Assembly: GCF_003797185.1 (NCBI RefSeq)
Contig: NZ_RKMH01000017.1
Location: 1 to 64,000, forward strand
Length of the DNA stretch: 64,000 nt
Direction: 5' to 3'
Origin: Gordonia oryzae
GTDB lineage: Bacteria > Actinomycetota > Actinomycetes > Mycobacteriales > Mycobacteriaceae
Below, piece after piece: positions 1 through 9,092 of the stretch (the first letter of the stretch is position 1; every line of letters begins with the position of its first letter). The notes beneath the pieces are model-generated. The model had not been told where the DNA came from and made no database searches. It saw only the letters and a list, made by a program, of their open reading frames with translations. The position numbers and the translations under genes are program-made.

Positions 1-787
1 GACTGCGAATGCGGACAAGATGATTGCCCAAAACGAGGTGGCGGCACCGACAGCAACGGGTCGGCCGAAACACCCGCCGACGCCGAGGACGCGGCAGCCT
101 GGGACGACGTGCTCCCCGAACCTATCGACGCCGATGCTCCCGAAGTCGAGTTGGTCGAGCCGATCGCCGAACCCGACATCCCCGACCCCATGGATGAGCC
201 GACGCCGGATGAGGCACCGGTGTCGTTCGGACGTGCCCTGGTCGTACCCGGCGCACCCGTACTGACCGTGTTGAAGGACCCCCGACGGCATTCTCGTACC
301 CCGATTGCAGGGATACGGACCCATCGACCCCGCTTATGCCACCACCCTCGCCGAGATCGCGAAGACCATCCACTACCCCGAATCCGTACGTACGGCTGGT
401 CCGTTGATCCCGCAGATCGCCGACCGAGCCCAAGCACCACCGGCCGATCCCACCGGACACGGCGGTCACACCGTGCCACCACCTGGCGCAATGACGTATG
501 CACCCAGCGCCACGTTGCGCGCTGAGGTGCTGGCCAACGACGCCTGGTGCCGATACCCCTACTGCGGCATGCCCTCACACCTGTGCGACCTCGACCACTG
601 GCGACCCTTCAACCACACCGACCCCGAAGCCGGAGGCTGGACGGTGCTCGGTGATCTCATCCCGCTGTGTCGGGCTGATCATCAACGCAAGCACCTCGCG
701 GAGTGGGTGCCGACGCTCCTACTGGACCGGCGGGCGCAGTGGCGGAGTCGACGGACCGGGCAGATCATCGTCACCTACCCACGGTGA
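1..787 (+). pseudogene. 13E12-repeat/DUF222-type HNH endonuclease, 5'-truncated by the window and frameshifted
   Basis: The 3' part (about 284-787) encodes a classic HNH nuclease end: paired cysteines CRYPYCG, then DLDHWRP, then LIPLCRADHQRKH, as in actinobacterial DUF222/HNH proteins. The upstream acidic, proline-rich coding stretch (bases 1 to about 283) lies in another frame. The two join cleanly if one C is removed from the C5 run at 279-283, giving the continuous peptide LKDPDGILVPRLQGYGP. Either a one-base insertion has broken the gene or the base is a sequencing error. The gene begins before the window. Such genes occur in many copies in Gordonia, Mycobacterium and Rhodococcus, and their role is unclear. 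Confidence 0.8.
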
Positions 788-827
788 CAGATCTCAGCGA
801 TGGGGTGGAAATAGCTGTAGCGCAACG

Positions 828-871
828 GGTCTCGACGCTCGGCGCACGCGCCTCACACCTCGACCATCCGG
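828..871. repeat. degenerate copy of a GGTCTCGA...CTCGACCA(C)CGG intergenic element
   Basis: The sequence begins GGTCTCGACGCTCGG and ends CCTCGACCATCCGG. It matches the ends of a better preserved element at 33019-33075, which begins GGTCTCGAGACGCTTCGTGC and ends CTCCTCGACCACCGG. Elements of this look, with an internal imperfect hairpin, are common between genes in Gordonia-like genomes (from general knowledge, not searched here). It lies directly after the HNH remnant. Confidence 0.45.
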
Positions 872-937
872 GGGAGAGGGCGCCTCGGCCATCAGAGGGA
901 AGGGTTCTCACCCACCAGAAGGGCGCTTCCGAACACG

Positions 938-977
938 AGAGTTGGGCTGCCCCACCGCAGTGGGACAGCCCAACTCT
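938..977 (-). terminator. hairpin terminator after clpB
   Basis: A 17-bp inverted repeat with one mismatch (arms 938-954 and 961-977, core AGTTGGGCTG/CAGCCCAACT) encloses a 6-nt loop. It starts 10 bases past the clpB stop codon. No U-tract follows on the minus strand, which is usual for actinobacterial intrinsic terminators. Confidence 0.75.
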
Positions 978-986
978 TGGGTGAAA

Positions 987-3539
987 TCAGCCGAGCACCA
1001 ACGACTCTTCGTCGGCGCTGAGGTTGACCGGCACGATGTCGCCGTCGCGGATGTCACCGGCCAGCAGGGCTCGGGCGAGCTGGTCGCCGATGGCCTGCTG
1101 CACGAGGCGCCGCAGCGGCCGGGCACCGTAGAGCGGATCGAATCCCCGCTCGGCCAGCCATTCCTTGGCCTTCGGCGTGACCTGCAGTTCTAGTCGACGC
1201 TGCGCCAGCCGCTTCTGCAGCTGTCCCAGTTGGATGTCGACGATGGACACCAGTTCCTCGGGGCTCAGCGCATCGAAGATCACCACGTCGTCGAGGCGAT
1301 TGATGAACTCCGGCTTGAACGCCGCCCGCACCGCCGCCATCACGTGATCGGCATCGCCGCCGGACCCCAGGTTGGAGGTCAGGATCAGGATGGTGTTGCG
1401 GAAATCGACGGTCCGGCCCTGGCCGTCGGTCAAGCGTCCTTCGTCGAGGACCTGCAGCAGGATGTCGAACACGTCCGGGTGTGCCTTCTCGACCTCGTCG
1501 AAGAGGACCACCGTGTACGGCCGACGACGCACCGCCTCGGTCAGCTGACCGCCCTGCTCGTACCCGACGTAGCCCGGAGGGGCACCGACAAGTCGTGCCA
1601 CGGCGTGCTTTTCGCCGTACTCACTCATGTCGATGCGCACCATCGCGCGCTCGTCGTCGAACATGAACTCCGCCAACGCCTTGGCCAGCTCGGTCTTACC
1701 GACGCCGGTCGGTCCGAGGAACACAAACGATCCGAGCGGTCGGTTGGGGTCGGCGACGCCGGCGCGTGCACGACGCACCGCATCCGAGACCGCCACCACG
1801 GCGGCCTGCTGCCCGACGACCCGATGTCCGAGTTCGTGTTCCATGCGAAGCAGTTTGGCGGTCTCCCCCTCGAGCATCTTGCCCGCGGGGATACCCGTCC
1901 ACGCCGACACGACCTGCGCGACGTCGTCGGGACCAACCTCCTCCTGCAGCATCACGTCCTGGTCGGGATCGGTGCCGGTCTTCTCGATCGCAGCCTCGAG
2001 TTCCTTCTCCAAACCCGGGATTCGGCCATACCGGAGCTCTGCAGCCCGCCCCAGATCACCGTCACGCTCGGCGCGATCGGCTTCTCCACGAAGGTTTTCC
2101 AGCTGTTCCTTGACGTCGCGGACGGCGTCGATGGCGGTCTTCTCCGACTGCCAGCGCGCCGAGAGCTCATTGAGCCTCTCGCGCTGATCGGCCAGTTCCT
2201 GACGCAACTTCTCCAGCCGGTCCCTACTCGCCTCGTCGTGCTCCTTGCCCAGCGCGACCTCTTCGACCTCGAGGCGTCGGACGACACGCTCGACCTCGTC
2301 GATCTCGACCGGGCGCGAGTCGATCTCCATCCGCAACCGCGAGGCAGCCTCGTCGACGAGGTCGATGGCCTTGTCGGGGAGGAACCGCGAGGTGATATAG
2401 CGATCGGAAAGCGTTGCCGCAGCGACCAATGCGGAGTCGGTGATGCGCACGCCGTGGTGCACCTCGTAACGCTCCTTGAGTCCACGCAGGATGCCGATGG
2501 CGTCCTCGACGCTCGGCTCCCCTACGTAGACCTGCTGGAAACGGCGCTCAAGAGCGGCGTCCTTCTCGATGTACTTGCGGTACTCCTCGAGCGTGGTCGC
2601 GCCGACCAGTCGCAGCTCGCCACGGGCCAGCATTGGCTTGATCATGTTGCCCGCGTCCATCGCGGATTCACCGGTGGCACCGGCGCCGACGATGGTGTGC
2701 AGCTCATCGATGAAGGTGATGACCTGTCCGGCCGAACCCTTGATCTCGTCGAGCACGGCCTTGAGCCGCTCCTCGAATTCGCCGCGGTACTTCGCGCCGG
2801 CAACCATCGAACCGAGGTCCAGCGAGATGACGGTCTTGTTGCGCAACGACTCCGGCACATCGCCCTCGACGACGCGCTGGGCGAGCCCCTCGACGATGGC
2901 AGTCTTGCCGACGCCGGGCTCACCGATGAGGACCGGGTTGTTCTTGGTCCGACGGGAGAGTACCTGCACGACGCGACGGATCTCGGTGTCGCGGCCGATG
3001 ACCGGGTCGAGTTTGCCCTCGCGGGCGGCCTTGGTCAGGTCGGTCGAGTACTTCTCCAGCGCCTGATAGGTCGACTCCGGGTCCTCGGAAGTCACGCGGG
3101 CGTTGCCGCGCACGGCGACGAAGGCCTCACGCAATGCCTGCGGTGTGGCACCGGCGTTGTGCAGCAGTTCGGCGACCTCGGAGTCGCCGGTCGCGAGACC
3201 GACGACGAGGTGTTCGGTCGAGACGTATTCGTCGTTCAGTTCGGTCGCGAGCTGCTGGGCAGCACTGACCGCGGCGATCGACTCGCGCGATAGTTGCGGC
3301 TGAGCGCTGGCGCTGGCCACCGTCGGCGCGCGATCGACCATGCCCTGGGCCTGCGGACGAACAGTCGACGGATCGACCCCCACTGCCTTGAGCAGGGGCG
3401 CGGCAATGCCGTCGGACTGGTCGAGCAGAGCAACCAGGATATGGGCGGGACGCACGTCGGGGTTGCCAGCAGCGGCCGCGGCAGCCACCGCAGCGCTCAG
3501 CGCTTGCTGCGTCTTGGTGGTCGGGGTGAAGCTGTCCAC
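987..3539 (-). CDS. clpB: ATP-dependent disaggregase ClpB
   Basis: Hsp100 chaperone that works with DnaK/DnaJ/GrpE to pull proteins out of aggregates in the cytoplasm. At 850 aa it is full length. The Clp N-domain covers about 1-150. The first AAA+ domain has Walker A GEPGVGKT at 206-213, Walker B FIDELH and the arginine-finger stretch [10 protein letters not shown] charged coiled-coil middle domain covers roughly 400-520, which separates ClpB from ClpA/ClpC. The second AAA+ domain has Walker A GPTGVGKT at 609-616. The start is GTG with AAAGGTG upstream. Two HspR-type HAIR boxes lie just upstream, so heat-shock control by HspR is likely. Transcription ends at the hairpin at 938-977. Confidence 0.97.
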   Translation of the reverse strand: MDSFTPTTKTQQALSAAVAAAAAAGNPDVRPAHILVALLDQSDGIAAPLLKAVGVDPSTVRPQAQGMVDRAPTVASASAQPQLSRESIAAVSAAQQLATELNDEYVSTEHLVVGLATGDSEVAELLHNAGATPQALREAFVAVRGNARVTSEDPESTYQALEKYSTDLTKAAREGKLDPVIGRDTEIRRVVQVLSRRTKNNPVLIGEPGVGKTAIVEGLAQRVVEGDVPESLRNKTVISLDLGSMVAGAKYRGEFEERLKAVLDEIKGSAGQVITFIDELHTIVGAGATGESAMDAGNMIKPMLARGELRLVGATTLEEYRKYIEKDAALERRFQQVYVGEPSVEDAIGILRGLKERYEVHHGVRITDSALVAAATLSDRYITSRFLPDKAIDLVDEAASRLRMEIDSRPVEIDEVERVVRRLEVEEVALGKEHDEASRDRLEKLRQELADQRERLNELSARWQSEKTAIDAVRDVKEQLENLRGEADRAERDGDLGRAAELRYGRIPGLEKELEAAIEKTGTDPDQDVMLQEEVGPDDVAQVVSAWTGIPAGKMLEGETAKLLRMEHELGHRVVGQQAAVVAVSDAVRRARAGVADPNRPLGSFVFLGPTGVGKTELAKALAEFMFDDERAMVRIDMSEYGEKHAVARLVGAPPGYVGYEQGGQLTEAVRRRPYTVVLFDEVEKAHPDVFDILLQVLDEGRLTDGQGRTVDFRNTILILTSNLGSGGDADHVMAAVRAAFKPEFINRLDDVVIFDALSPEELVSIVDIQLGQLQKRLAQRRLELQVTPKAKEWLAERGFDPLYGARPLRRLVQQAIGDQLARALLAGDIRDGDIVPVNLSADEESLVLG

Positions 3540-3563
3540 GTCGGGTGCACCTTTCTCTGCGTT

Positions 3564-3584
3564 CTTAAGTCTGTCCGGCTCAAG
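3564..3584. promoter_or_regulatory. HAIR element 1 (HspR binding site) upstream of clpB
   Basis: CTTAAGT-N7-GCTCAAG matches the HspR consensus CTTGAGT-N7-ACTCAAG in 12 of 14 defined positions with the exact 7-base spacer. It sits 25 bases upstream of the clpB start. Repression of clpB and dnaK by HspR is established in Streptomyces and Mycobacterium. Confidence 0.8.
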
Positions 3585-3616
3585 TATGGCCGTTCGACTC
3601 GTTCAACGCGAGTAGG

Positions 3617-3637
3617 GTTGAGCGCATTCCGCTCAAG
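3617..3637. promoter_or_regulatory. HAIR element 2 between clpB and the divergent small gene
   Basis: GTTGAGC-N7-GCTCAAG has perfect 6-bp inverted arms (TTGAGC/GCTCAA) and the 7-base HAIR spacer. It lies 80 bases upstream of clpB. It also lies directly upstream of a possible -10 box (CATACT, 3643-3648) for the plus-strand gene at 3655, so HspR could control both directions. Confidence 0.75.
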
Positions 3638-3654
3638 TTAGGCATACTGGTGAT

Positions 3655-3981
3655 GTGAATCACACTCGGCGGTTGCCGCGCGCGGCCAAAGTCTGGACTA
3701 GCTGGGGTGCCTTTTCTGGATTCCTGGACTGGAACGCCACACCAACCACGATCACCGAGCTTCTCAAGGCATGGCAGTCGCTGCGCACCATCAACGACCC
3801 CGCCGACGTCCCCGAACGCGCCATCGTGCTCACCCAGGCAGACGGCTCCCTGGTCTGCCGATTCGACCACGGCCACGGTGTCGTCTTCGGCGACGACCGA
3901 CCGTTCCCCTGGACCTCGACCTACCTCCGTGGGCCCCTGCACCTGGACTGGCACCCCACCGACGGCATCATCGCACGATGA
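3655..3981 (+). CDS. small hypothetical protein divergent from clpB
   Basis: A 108-aa protein of no family I recognise. It has no signal peptide or membrane segment. It is rich in Trp and His, with a basic N-terminus (MNHTRRLPRAAKVW) and a C-terminal half of alternating aromatic and charged residues ending HPTDGIIAR. The GTG start lies only 6 bases after a CATACT -10-like box, which suggests a leaderless transcript. The HAIR box at 3617-3637 overlaps where the -35 would be. Heat-shock induction through HspR is inferred from that position. A minus-strand frame over the same DNA is less convincing. Confidence 0.6.
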   Translation: MNHTRRLPRAAKVWTSWGAFSGFLDWNATPTTITELLKAWQSLRTINDPADVPERAIVLTQADGSLVCRFDHGHGVVFGDDRPFPWTSTYLRGPLHLDWHPTDGIIAR

Positions 3982-4110
3982 CCACCCACGCAACCTCTGA
4001 CAGGAGTACACGCAGTAGCGGGCAACCCCAATTCCGCTGGTCAACGAAGAATTTCATCCGACGATCACCAAAAGGGGGAAGTGACTATGGGCTACGTGGA
4101 GTAAGAGGCC

Positions 4111-4260
4111 ATGCTGAGCGCGGCACTCAGTGAAGGCGACGCCGAACTGGAACGCCTGGTCGCAGAGACCTTGCCGGGCGAGTGGAGAGCGCTGGTCACG
4201 GCGATGAATCGTCTGTATATCGCGCCGGCAAAGCTGCACGAGGAGACCGCTGGCAGATAA
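4111..4260 (+). CDS. very small hypothetical protein
   Basis: A 49-aa frame (MLSAALSEGDAELERLV... to TAGR) with G/C-ending codons like its neighbours and a purine-rich AGAGG just before ATG, though closer to the start than usual. Acidic and probably helical, with no recognised family. It lies between the 108-aa gene and a convergent pair of small genes. It may be a true small protein or chance coding. Confidence 0.35.
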   Translation: MLSAALSEGDAELERLVAETLPGEWRALVTAMNRLYIAPAKLHEETAGR

Positions 4261-4273
4261 GGCCCGAGGGGCC

Positions 4274-4624
4274 CTAGTAACTCAGTCCTAAGACTCGCCA
4301 TTGCAGGCGTCGCATTGCTTGGTAGGTGTCGTCGGGGTCGTAGTGACTGAAGTCTTCCCATTGATGGCCGAGTCCGAGGATCTCGCTGCTGAAAGCGACC
4401 TCGGCTACGGCGAGGGCTCGACGCCAATCGGTGGCCGACAATCCGGGGTCGTCTAGAGCGTTGACCAGGTCAACGACGCGCGAGTAGTAGTCTTCGGCGC
4501 CGCTGAACCCGGTCGCTTTGGCGAGATCGTCGGTCATGGCGACCACCCCGCCCCACTGGAGTAGGCCCGTGAGGAGGAAGTCGCGCTCGACGTCGTCGAG
4601 GTCTATTCGGTGGGTGGTGGCCAT
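4274..4624 (-). CDS. hypothetical protein, second gene of a two-gene unit
   Basis: 116 aa from the preferred ATG at 4624. An AAAGGA ribosome site lies 9 bases before it and is too close to the alternative ATG at 4633. Mostly helical and soluble, with a conserved-looking core (DDVERDFLLTGLLQWGGVV) and an acidic C-terminal half (GHQWEDFSHYDPDDTYQAM). No family recognised. It starts 14 bases after the stop of the upstream 79-aa gene, so the two are probably co-transcribed. Such unit pairs of small acidic proteins can be immunity or accessory proteins, but nothing here proves that. Confidence 0.6.
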   Translation of the reverse strand: MATTHRIDLDDVERDFLLTGLLQWGGVVAMTDDLAKATGFSGAEDYYSRVVDLVNALDDPGLSATDWRRALAVAEVAFSSEILGLGHQWEDFSHYDPDDTYQAMRRLQWRVLGLSY

Positions 4625-4638
4625 GACCGGCATTCCTT

Positions 4639-4878
4639 TCAGTTGACCGGGAGTCCGGTCAGGGCGGCGATATCCTCGAGTGCCTTCTGGATCGATGTGC
4701 CATTGTGGAACTCCGGCTCACGCACTCCCCCTTCATGATCGCCGTGCCCGTATCGGTCTGCGGTAGGCTCGGTCCAACCGCCGTGGGGAGCACTGCGCGA
4801 GGTCCACACCGTCAGTTCGCCGCCGTCGAGATCGAGGTGGCGCGCGGTGACATCGGCCATCGGATCATTGTTAGACAT
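4639..4878 (-). CDS. hypothetical protein, first gene of a two-gene unit
   Basis: 79 aa, soluble and acidic, with a HxDLDGGELTVWTSRS N-terminal region and a possible amphipathic C-terminal helix (IQKALEDIAALTGLPVN). No family recognised. It is followed at once by the 116-aa gene on the same strand, and its start faces the divergent DsbA-like gene about 100 bases away. Confidence 0.55.
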   Translation of the reverse strand: MSNNDPMADVTARHLDLDGGELTVWTSRSAPHGGWTEPTADRYGHGDHEGGVREPEFHNGTSIQKALEDIAALTGLPVN

Positions 4879-4982
4879 GGGGATTCATGTCTCATGCTCG
4901 GTCATCACCAGGTCACGACGACGGTGGCGGGATCGCCATCCTTCTCGGTGATCTCGCCGCCATACCTCGGACGTCGTGGACA

Positions 4983-5717
4983 ATGGGTTTCATGCCCGAG
5001 GACCTCCACTTCTATTTCGACCCCGTGTGCCCCTTCGCCTGGATGACCGGTCAATGGGTGCGACAAGTGCAGGATCAACGCGACTACTCGGTCGACTGGC
5101 GGTTCATCTCTCTACGCCAACTCAACGCGCACATCGACTATGCGACCCACTTCCCGCCGGAGTACGAGGCCGGGCACACCGCGGGGCTGCGCCTGCTCCG
5201 CGTGTGCGCGAGTGTCCGACGTGACCACGGGCGCGAGCTGATGAATCCGCTGTACCAAGCCGTCGGTAGACGAATCTTCGACGAGCACACCGGCACCTAC
5301 CTCGTCGAGGGCCACGACGTGCGGGGCACCGAGGAGTTCCTGCGGCCCGTCCTGACCGAACTCGGGCTTCCCGAACACCATATCGCGGCCTTGGACGACA
5401 CCTCACTCGACGCCGAGATCCACGCGGAGACCGACGAAGCCCTCGCACTGACCGGCCGCGACGTCGGCACCCCGATCATCCATGTCGAGCCACCCACGGG
5501 TGTCGCCTTTTTCGGGCCGGTCATCAGCCGCCTGCCCGACGACGCAGACGCCCTCGAGTTGTGGGATCACGTGGTCGGTCTCGCGCGGTTCCCGGGCTTT
5601 GCCGAGCTCAAGCGCAGCCTCCGAGAAAAGCCTCAGCTCAAGAGTTTCGGTGTCGACGTCGACGCCGCCGGGAAAAAGAATGACTGGTCCGGCAGGTCTC
5701 GGCGGACCAAGTATTGA
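4983..5717 (+). CDS. DsbA/FrnE-like thioredoxin-fold protein
   Basis: 244 aa. The N-terminus HFYFDPVCPFAWMTGQW is the first beta strand and active-site loop of the DsbA/DSBA-thioredoxin family. The usual CxxC is reduced to a single cysteine (CPFA). A cis-Pro loop (VGTPIIHVEP) and the family's helical insert follow. Actinobacterial relatives, including the mycothiol-dependent nitroreductase Rv2466c group, act on thiols or electrophiles in the cytoplasm. With one cysteine a mono-thiol, mycothiol-dependent mechanism is more likely than disulfide formation. ATG at 4983 or 4992 is possible. Confidence 0.75.
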   Translation: MGFMPEDLHFYFDPVCPFAWMTGQWVRQVQDQRDYSVDWRFISLRQLNAHIDYATHFPPEYEAGHTAGLRLLRVCASVRRDHGRELMNPLYQAVGRRIFDEHTGTYLVEGHDVRGTEEFLRPVLTELGLPEHHIAALDDTSLDAEIHAETDEALALTGRDVGTPIIHVEPPTGVAFFGPVISRLPDDADALELWDHVVGLARFPGFAELKRSLREKPQLKSFGVDVDAAGKKNDWSGRSRRTKY

Positions 5718-5738
5718 CGGCCTGGCTACTGTTTGCCT

Positions 5739-6080
5739 ATGACGACCGACTGGCGAGCGTCCCGCGCCGACGAGGTGCGCACCCTCATCCTGCAGGCCGA
5801 CCCCGACATCACCGAAGAGATCAAGTGGCGCAAGCCGTCCAATCCCGATGGTGTACCCGTATTCTCGCTCGATGGACTTCTCTGCACCCTGGAGACCTAT
5901 AAAGACAAGATCAAGGTCACCTTCGCTCAGGGCGCTTCACTGCCCGACCCGCAACAGGTCTTCAACGCAAGCCTGACCGCCGGCACCCGACGGGCAGTCG
6001 ACCTCAAGGAGAACGATCCACTCGATGACGACGCGTTCGTCGAGCTGATCCGTGCGGCGGTGGCCTTCAACCGACAGTAG
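5739..6080 (+). CDS. DUF1801 domain protein
   Basis: 113 aa with the DUF1801/YdhG-type pattern: VRTLILQADPDITEEIKWRKPSNP, then PVFSLDGLLCTLETYKDKIKVTF, and a C-terminal helix LDDDAFVELIRAAVAFNRQ. The family includes Bacillus FrataxinLike Fra and small proteins of uncertain role that may bind iron or small ligands. The ATG at 5739 fits the family start; a TTG at 5733 is possible. It follows the DsbA-like gene after 21 bases, so they may share a transcript. Hairpins at 6154-6189 could end it. Confidence 0.75.
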   Translation: MTTDWRASRADEVRTLILQADPDITEEIKWRKPSNPDGVPVFSLDGLLCTLETYKDKIKVTFAQGASLPDPQQVFNASLTAGTRRAVDLKENDPLDDDAFVELIRAAVAFNRQ

Positions 6081-6153
6081 AACGTCGGCACCTGATACCG
6101 ATCATCGGCACCGTACTCGCATCGGGCCGGTAATGCGTTGCAGTGCAGACAAT

Positions 6154-6189
6154 CTCGCTCGCAAAGCGAGTCGGACAAGGCCTGTCCGA
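6154..6189 (+). terminator. tandem small hairpins downstream of the DUF1801 gene
   Basis: CTCGCT-N5-AGCGAG (6154-6170) is followed at once by TCGGACA-N5-TGTCCGA (6171-6189). Both are perfect short stems about 75 bases past the stop codon. A terminator is the simplest reading. Confidence 0.45.
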
Positions 6190-6824
6190 GATCGAAATGC
6201 CTTCGCTGACGGCGCACCTGCGCTCTCTGCACACCTACGCAGCCGCGGAACCCTTCGAACAAGCTTGTCTGCGGCAAGGGTGAGGTTCTCGCACTCGCTC
6301 GGCCACCTCCGTGCCCAGACGCGCGAGACGTGCCCGGCTGTAACCCGTCTTCGGCGCGCGACCCTTGACCGGCGGGGCCTGGAGCTGCGACCACGCCAGC
6401 GCCGCGTCGGGGGAAAACGTCCTCGGGACGGCCGTTGCCTCGACCGACGGTGACGACGTCGCAGGGCTCGATCCGGTGGACGTCGACGGCGACCGCGCGG
6501 TGGTGAGCATCGACGGCGGTGACGACGGGACTTCTCGAAGCACCATCCGCTCTATCATCTGCGCGAAGGCGACCCGCACACCACGCCACCCCGGTCGATC
6601 GTGGCGCTGGACCCGACACCGACCACGCGGCATACCTCAACGATCTCCCTGCGGCGGTGCTGGCATGGATCAATTCCCGGACGCTGTTGGCCTCGCGACG
6701 TCGGCCGCCACCTGCCCCGGTCGCGGGTTGTCACCGGCGCCTGAGCCAGCCGCGGGTTCGCGCGCACGGTCCCTCGCGAGGTCGATAGTAGAGTCGGTCC
6801 CGAGAACATCCGAGTGGAGGCTAC
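6190..6824. other. 635-bp stretch without a convincing gene
   Basis: Open frames on both strands are long only because the DNA is GC-rich. The best candidate is a minus-strand Ser/Thr/Pro-rich frame at 6235-6633, which has no recognisable domain and no clear ribosome site. The last 40 bases hold the leader of the response regulator gene, including GTGGAGG just before its GTG. I see no repeat or mobile element. Confidence 0.5.
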
Positions 6825-7496
6825 GTGCGCGTGCTGGTCGTCGACGATGACGCGAACGTCGCCGAGACAGTCCGGCGGGTGCTTGCCACCAGCGGATGGA
6901 ACGTCACAGTGCGCGACGACGGGGTCGAGGCCCTCGCCGTGGCGAGCGCTGAGGAGTTCGACGCCATCGTCCTCGACATCATCCTTCCCGGACTCAACGG
7001 GTTCGAGGTGGTCCGCGAGTTGCGTCGCCGCGAGGTATGGACGCCGGTGGTGATGCTCTCGGCCAAGGACGGCGAATACGATCAGGCAGAAGCACTGGAC
7101 TATGGAGCCGACGACTACCTGGTGAAGCCGTTCTCGGTGGTGGTCCTCAAGGCCCGCTTGCGCGCGGTGGTCCGGCGCGGCGGTCGGGAACGCCCAGCGG
7201 TGCTCACCGCCGGCACACTGAGTCTCGATCCGGCAGAGCGGGAGGTGACGCGATCCGGGCAGGTCATCAGCCTGACACCCCGCGAATATTCCGTCCTCGA
7301 ACATCTGATGCGGCACAAGGGCGAGGTCATCTCCAAGCAATCGATTTTGCAGTCGGTGTGGGATGAGAACTACGCCGGCGACGACAACATCGTCGAGGTC
7401 TACATCGGCTATCTACGACGACGGATCGACCAGCCGTTCGGACTCCTGTCGATCGAGACCGTCCGGGGTGCCGGGTATCGGCTGCGGCCGGACTGA
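6825..7496 (+). CDS. OmpR/PhoB-family response regulator
   Basis: 223 aa. The receiver domain (about 1-118) has the acidic pair Asp7/Asp8, phospho-acceptor Asp51 (VLDIILPG), Ser79 and Lys101 (LVKPF). A C-terminal winged helix (about 130-223) ends VRGAGYRLRPD and binds DNA. The GTG start is chosen because GGAGG lies 4 bases upstream. The last 84 bases overlap, in antisense, the end of the histidine kinase gene, which is its likely partner. Sequence type resembles MprA/TcrA-like actinobacterial regulators, but the stimulus is unknown. Confidence 0.93.
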   Translation: MRVLVVDDDANVAETVRRVLATSGWNVTVRDDGVEALAVASAEEFDAIVLDIILPGLNGFEVVRELRRREVWTPVVMLSAKDGEYDQAEALDYGADDYLVKPFSVVVLKARLRAVVRRGGRERPAVLTAGTLSLDPAEREVTRSGQVISLTPREYSVLEHLMRHKGEVISKQSILQSVWDENYAGDDNIVEVYIGYLRRRIDQPFGLLSIETVRGAGYRLRPD

Positions 7497-8930
7497 GTAG
7501 TCGACGCCGTACTCCCCCGACCCTGATGTTTCCGGCAACGGCAGTCGCAAAACGAATTCGGCGCCACCATCGGGACCGTCATGCACCGTGACCCGGCCTC
7601 GGTGAGCACTGGCGATCTCGCGCACGATGGCCAGCCCCAGACCGGCACCCGACCCGTGGCGCCGGTCGGCATCGACGCGAGCGAATCGGTCGAAGATCCG
7701 CTCACGCTCGGAGGCGGGCACTCCGGGGCCGTCATCACCGACGACAATCATCGCGTCACCGGAGTCGACGGAGAGTGACAGCGTCACCCTCGTACGCGCG
7801 TATCGCACCGCATTGTCGGTGAGGTTGCGCACGGCGCGGGTGATCATGTCACGGTCACCGACCATCCGCACTGGGATCATGTCTGGTTGCACCGCAACCA
7901 GATTCGAGGATCGAAGCCTGGCGATCTCCGATCCGATGATGTCGTCGAGGTCGATCTCGGTCCGAGTCACTACCATGCCACTCTCGTCAGCGCGGGCGAG
8001 CAGGAGCAGATCGTCGACGATGTGTTGCATCCGCCTCGCCTCGGGCAGCAGCACTGCCCGGACCGTCTGCACATCGATCGCACTGCGGGTATCGTCGGCG
8101 AGATCGAGCAGTCCCACGACCGTGGTCAAAGGGCTGCGCAGTTCGTGGGAGGCGTCGCCGACAAAGCGGAGCTGGGCGTCGTGGTTGGATTCCAGTCGGC
8201 TGAGCATCCCGTTCATCGTCAGTGCCAGCTCCCTGATCTCATCGTGAGCGTCGGGCACCGGAACTCGTTGCCCCAGACGGGTTGCGCTGATCTCGTCGAC
8301 TCGTCTGGCAATCCGCGACACCGGACGCAACGAACGTCCGACGAGAACGTAGACCGCCGCGGCGCCCACTGCCACGATGATCGGCAACTCGATTGCCATG
8401 ATGGCGGCCATCGTCCACTCACTGCTACGAATGCCGGTGGCACGATCCAATGCGACCACCGTGTAACGCTGTCCCGCATACGACGTACTCACTGCTGTCG
8501 CGCAGTACTCGCCCCGGAATCCGGGGATGTAGACGTCATCGGCGTACACCGGCGAATCGTCGGCCGGCACCCTAGACTCCGCCGACTGGTACCCAGCGAG
8601 TCTTACCGCCTCCGAGGGCGCTCCGGGAGAGGCAGTGACAACGTACCCTTGCGCGTCGAGTACCTGGATCACATCGACGCCCGCACCGGGCGCGAGGTCG
8701 TCGGAGTCAACGGCCGCCGGTCCGCCATGGCTGATCGCGGTGGATATTTGGTGGGCCTGCCACGCGGTGGATCGATACATCGCGTCGGTGTTTGCCCGAT
8801 GGAGCATGAAGAGCGTCACGATGCCGCCGATTCCGAGAGCCGCCGCCACGACGACGGCCGCGATCAACGCTGACTGGACTCGTACTCCCCATCGGGTAGT
8901 GGGGAGTATCGAGGTGAGGGATCTACCCAC
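7413..8930 (-). CDS. membrane sensor histidine kinase
   Basis: 505 aa. The first membrane helix is near 17-42, a roughly 130-residue extracellular sensor region follows, and the second helix is near 175-200. Then come HAMP, dimerisation domain with phospho-acceptor His262 (GDASHELRSPLTT), N box NLTDNAVRYA, and G boxes DDGPGVP and GSGAGLGLAI. It should phosphorylate the convergent regulator at 6825. After the normal catalytic end (FVLRLPLP) there is an unusual tail of about 30 residues encoded opposite the regulator's DNA-binding region. A TACTCCCC-N10-GGGGAGTA inverted repeat (8883-8908) lies within the first codons. Confidence 0.92.
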   Translation of the reverse strand: MGRSLTSILPTTRWGVRVQSALIAAVVVAAALGIGGIVTLFMLHRANTDAMYRSTAWQAHQISTAISHGGPAAVDSDDLAPGAGVDVIQVLDAQGYVVTASPGAPSEAVRLAGYQSAESRVPADDSPVYADDVYIPGFRGEYCATAVSTSYAGQRYTVVALDRATGIRSSEWTMAAIMAIELPIIVAVGAAAVYVLVGRSLRPVSRIARRVDEISATRLGQRVPVPDAHDEIRELALTMNGMLSRLESNHDAQLRFVGDASHELRSPLTTVVGLLDLADDTRSAIDVQTVRAVLLPEARRMQHIVDDLLLLARADESGMVVTRTEIDLDDIIGSEIARLRSSNLVAVQPDMIPVRMVGDRDMITRAVRNLTDNAVRYARTRVTLSLSVDSGDAMIVVGDDGPGVPASERERIFDRFARVDADRRHGSGAGLGLAIVREIASAHRGRVTVHDGPDGGAEFVLRLPLPETSGSGEYGVDYSVRPQPIPGTPDGLDRQESERLVDPSS

Positions 8931-9092
8931 GGTGGCGTCCGTTCCGCATCGGGCCGAAAGCGAGGGACGTCACGATGGTGTGGGGGACCGCGTCCGGCGC
9001 GACACTGAGGTCACAGTCTATTCGCGTACCCTCACACCAACCAGTGTTCACATTCAGCAAGCCTTCAGGTTGCACAGCGAAGACTGGAGGGC

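Noticed and set aside
1230-3293. 687-aa plus-strand open frame opposite clpB
   Set aside because: Antisense shadow of a highly conserved clpB; no domain, no ribosome site.
6235-6633. 132-aa minus-strand Ser/Thr/Pro-rich frame in the gene-free gap
   Set aside because: No domain, no convincing start signal and only partly protein-like; could be real, but the sequence does not support a call.
8883-8908. TACTCCCC-N10-GGGGAGTA inverted repeat as an operator of the kinase
   Set aside because: It lies inside the first codons of the kinase gene and short GC-rich repeats are common there; noted in the gene entry only.
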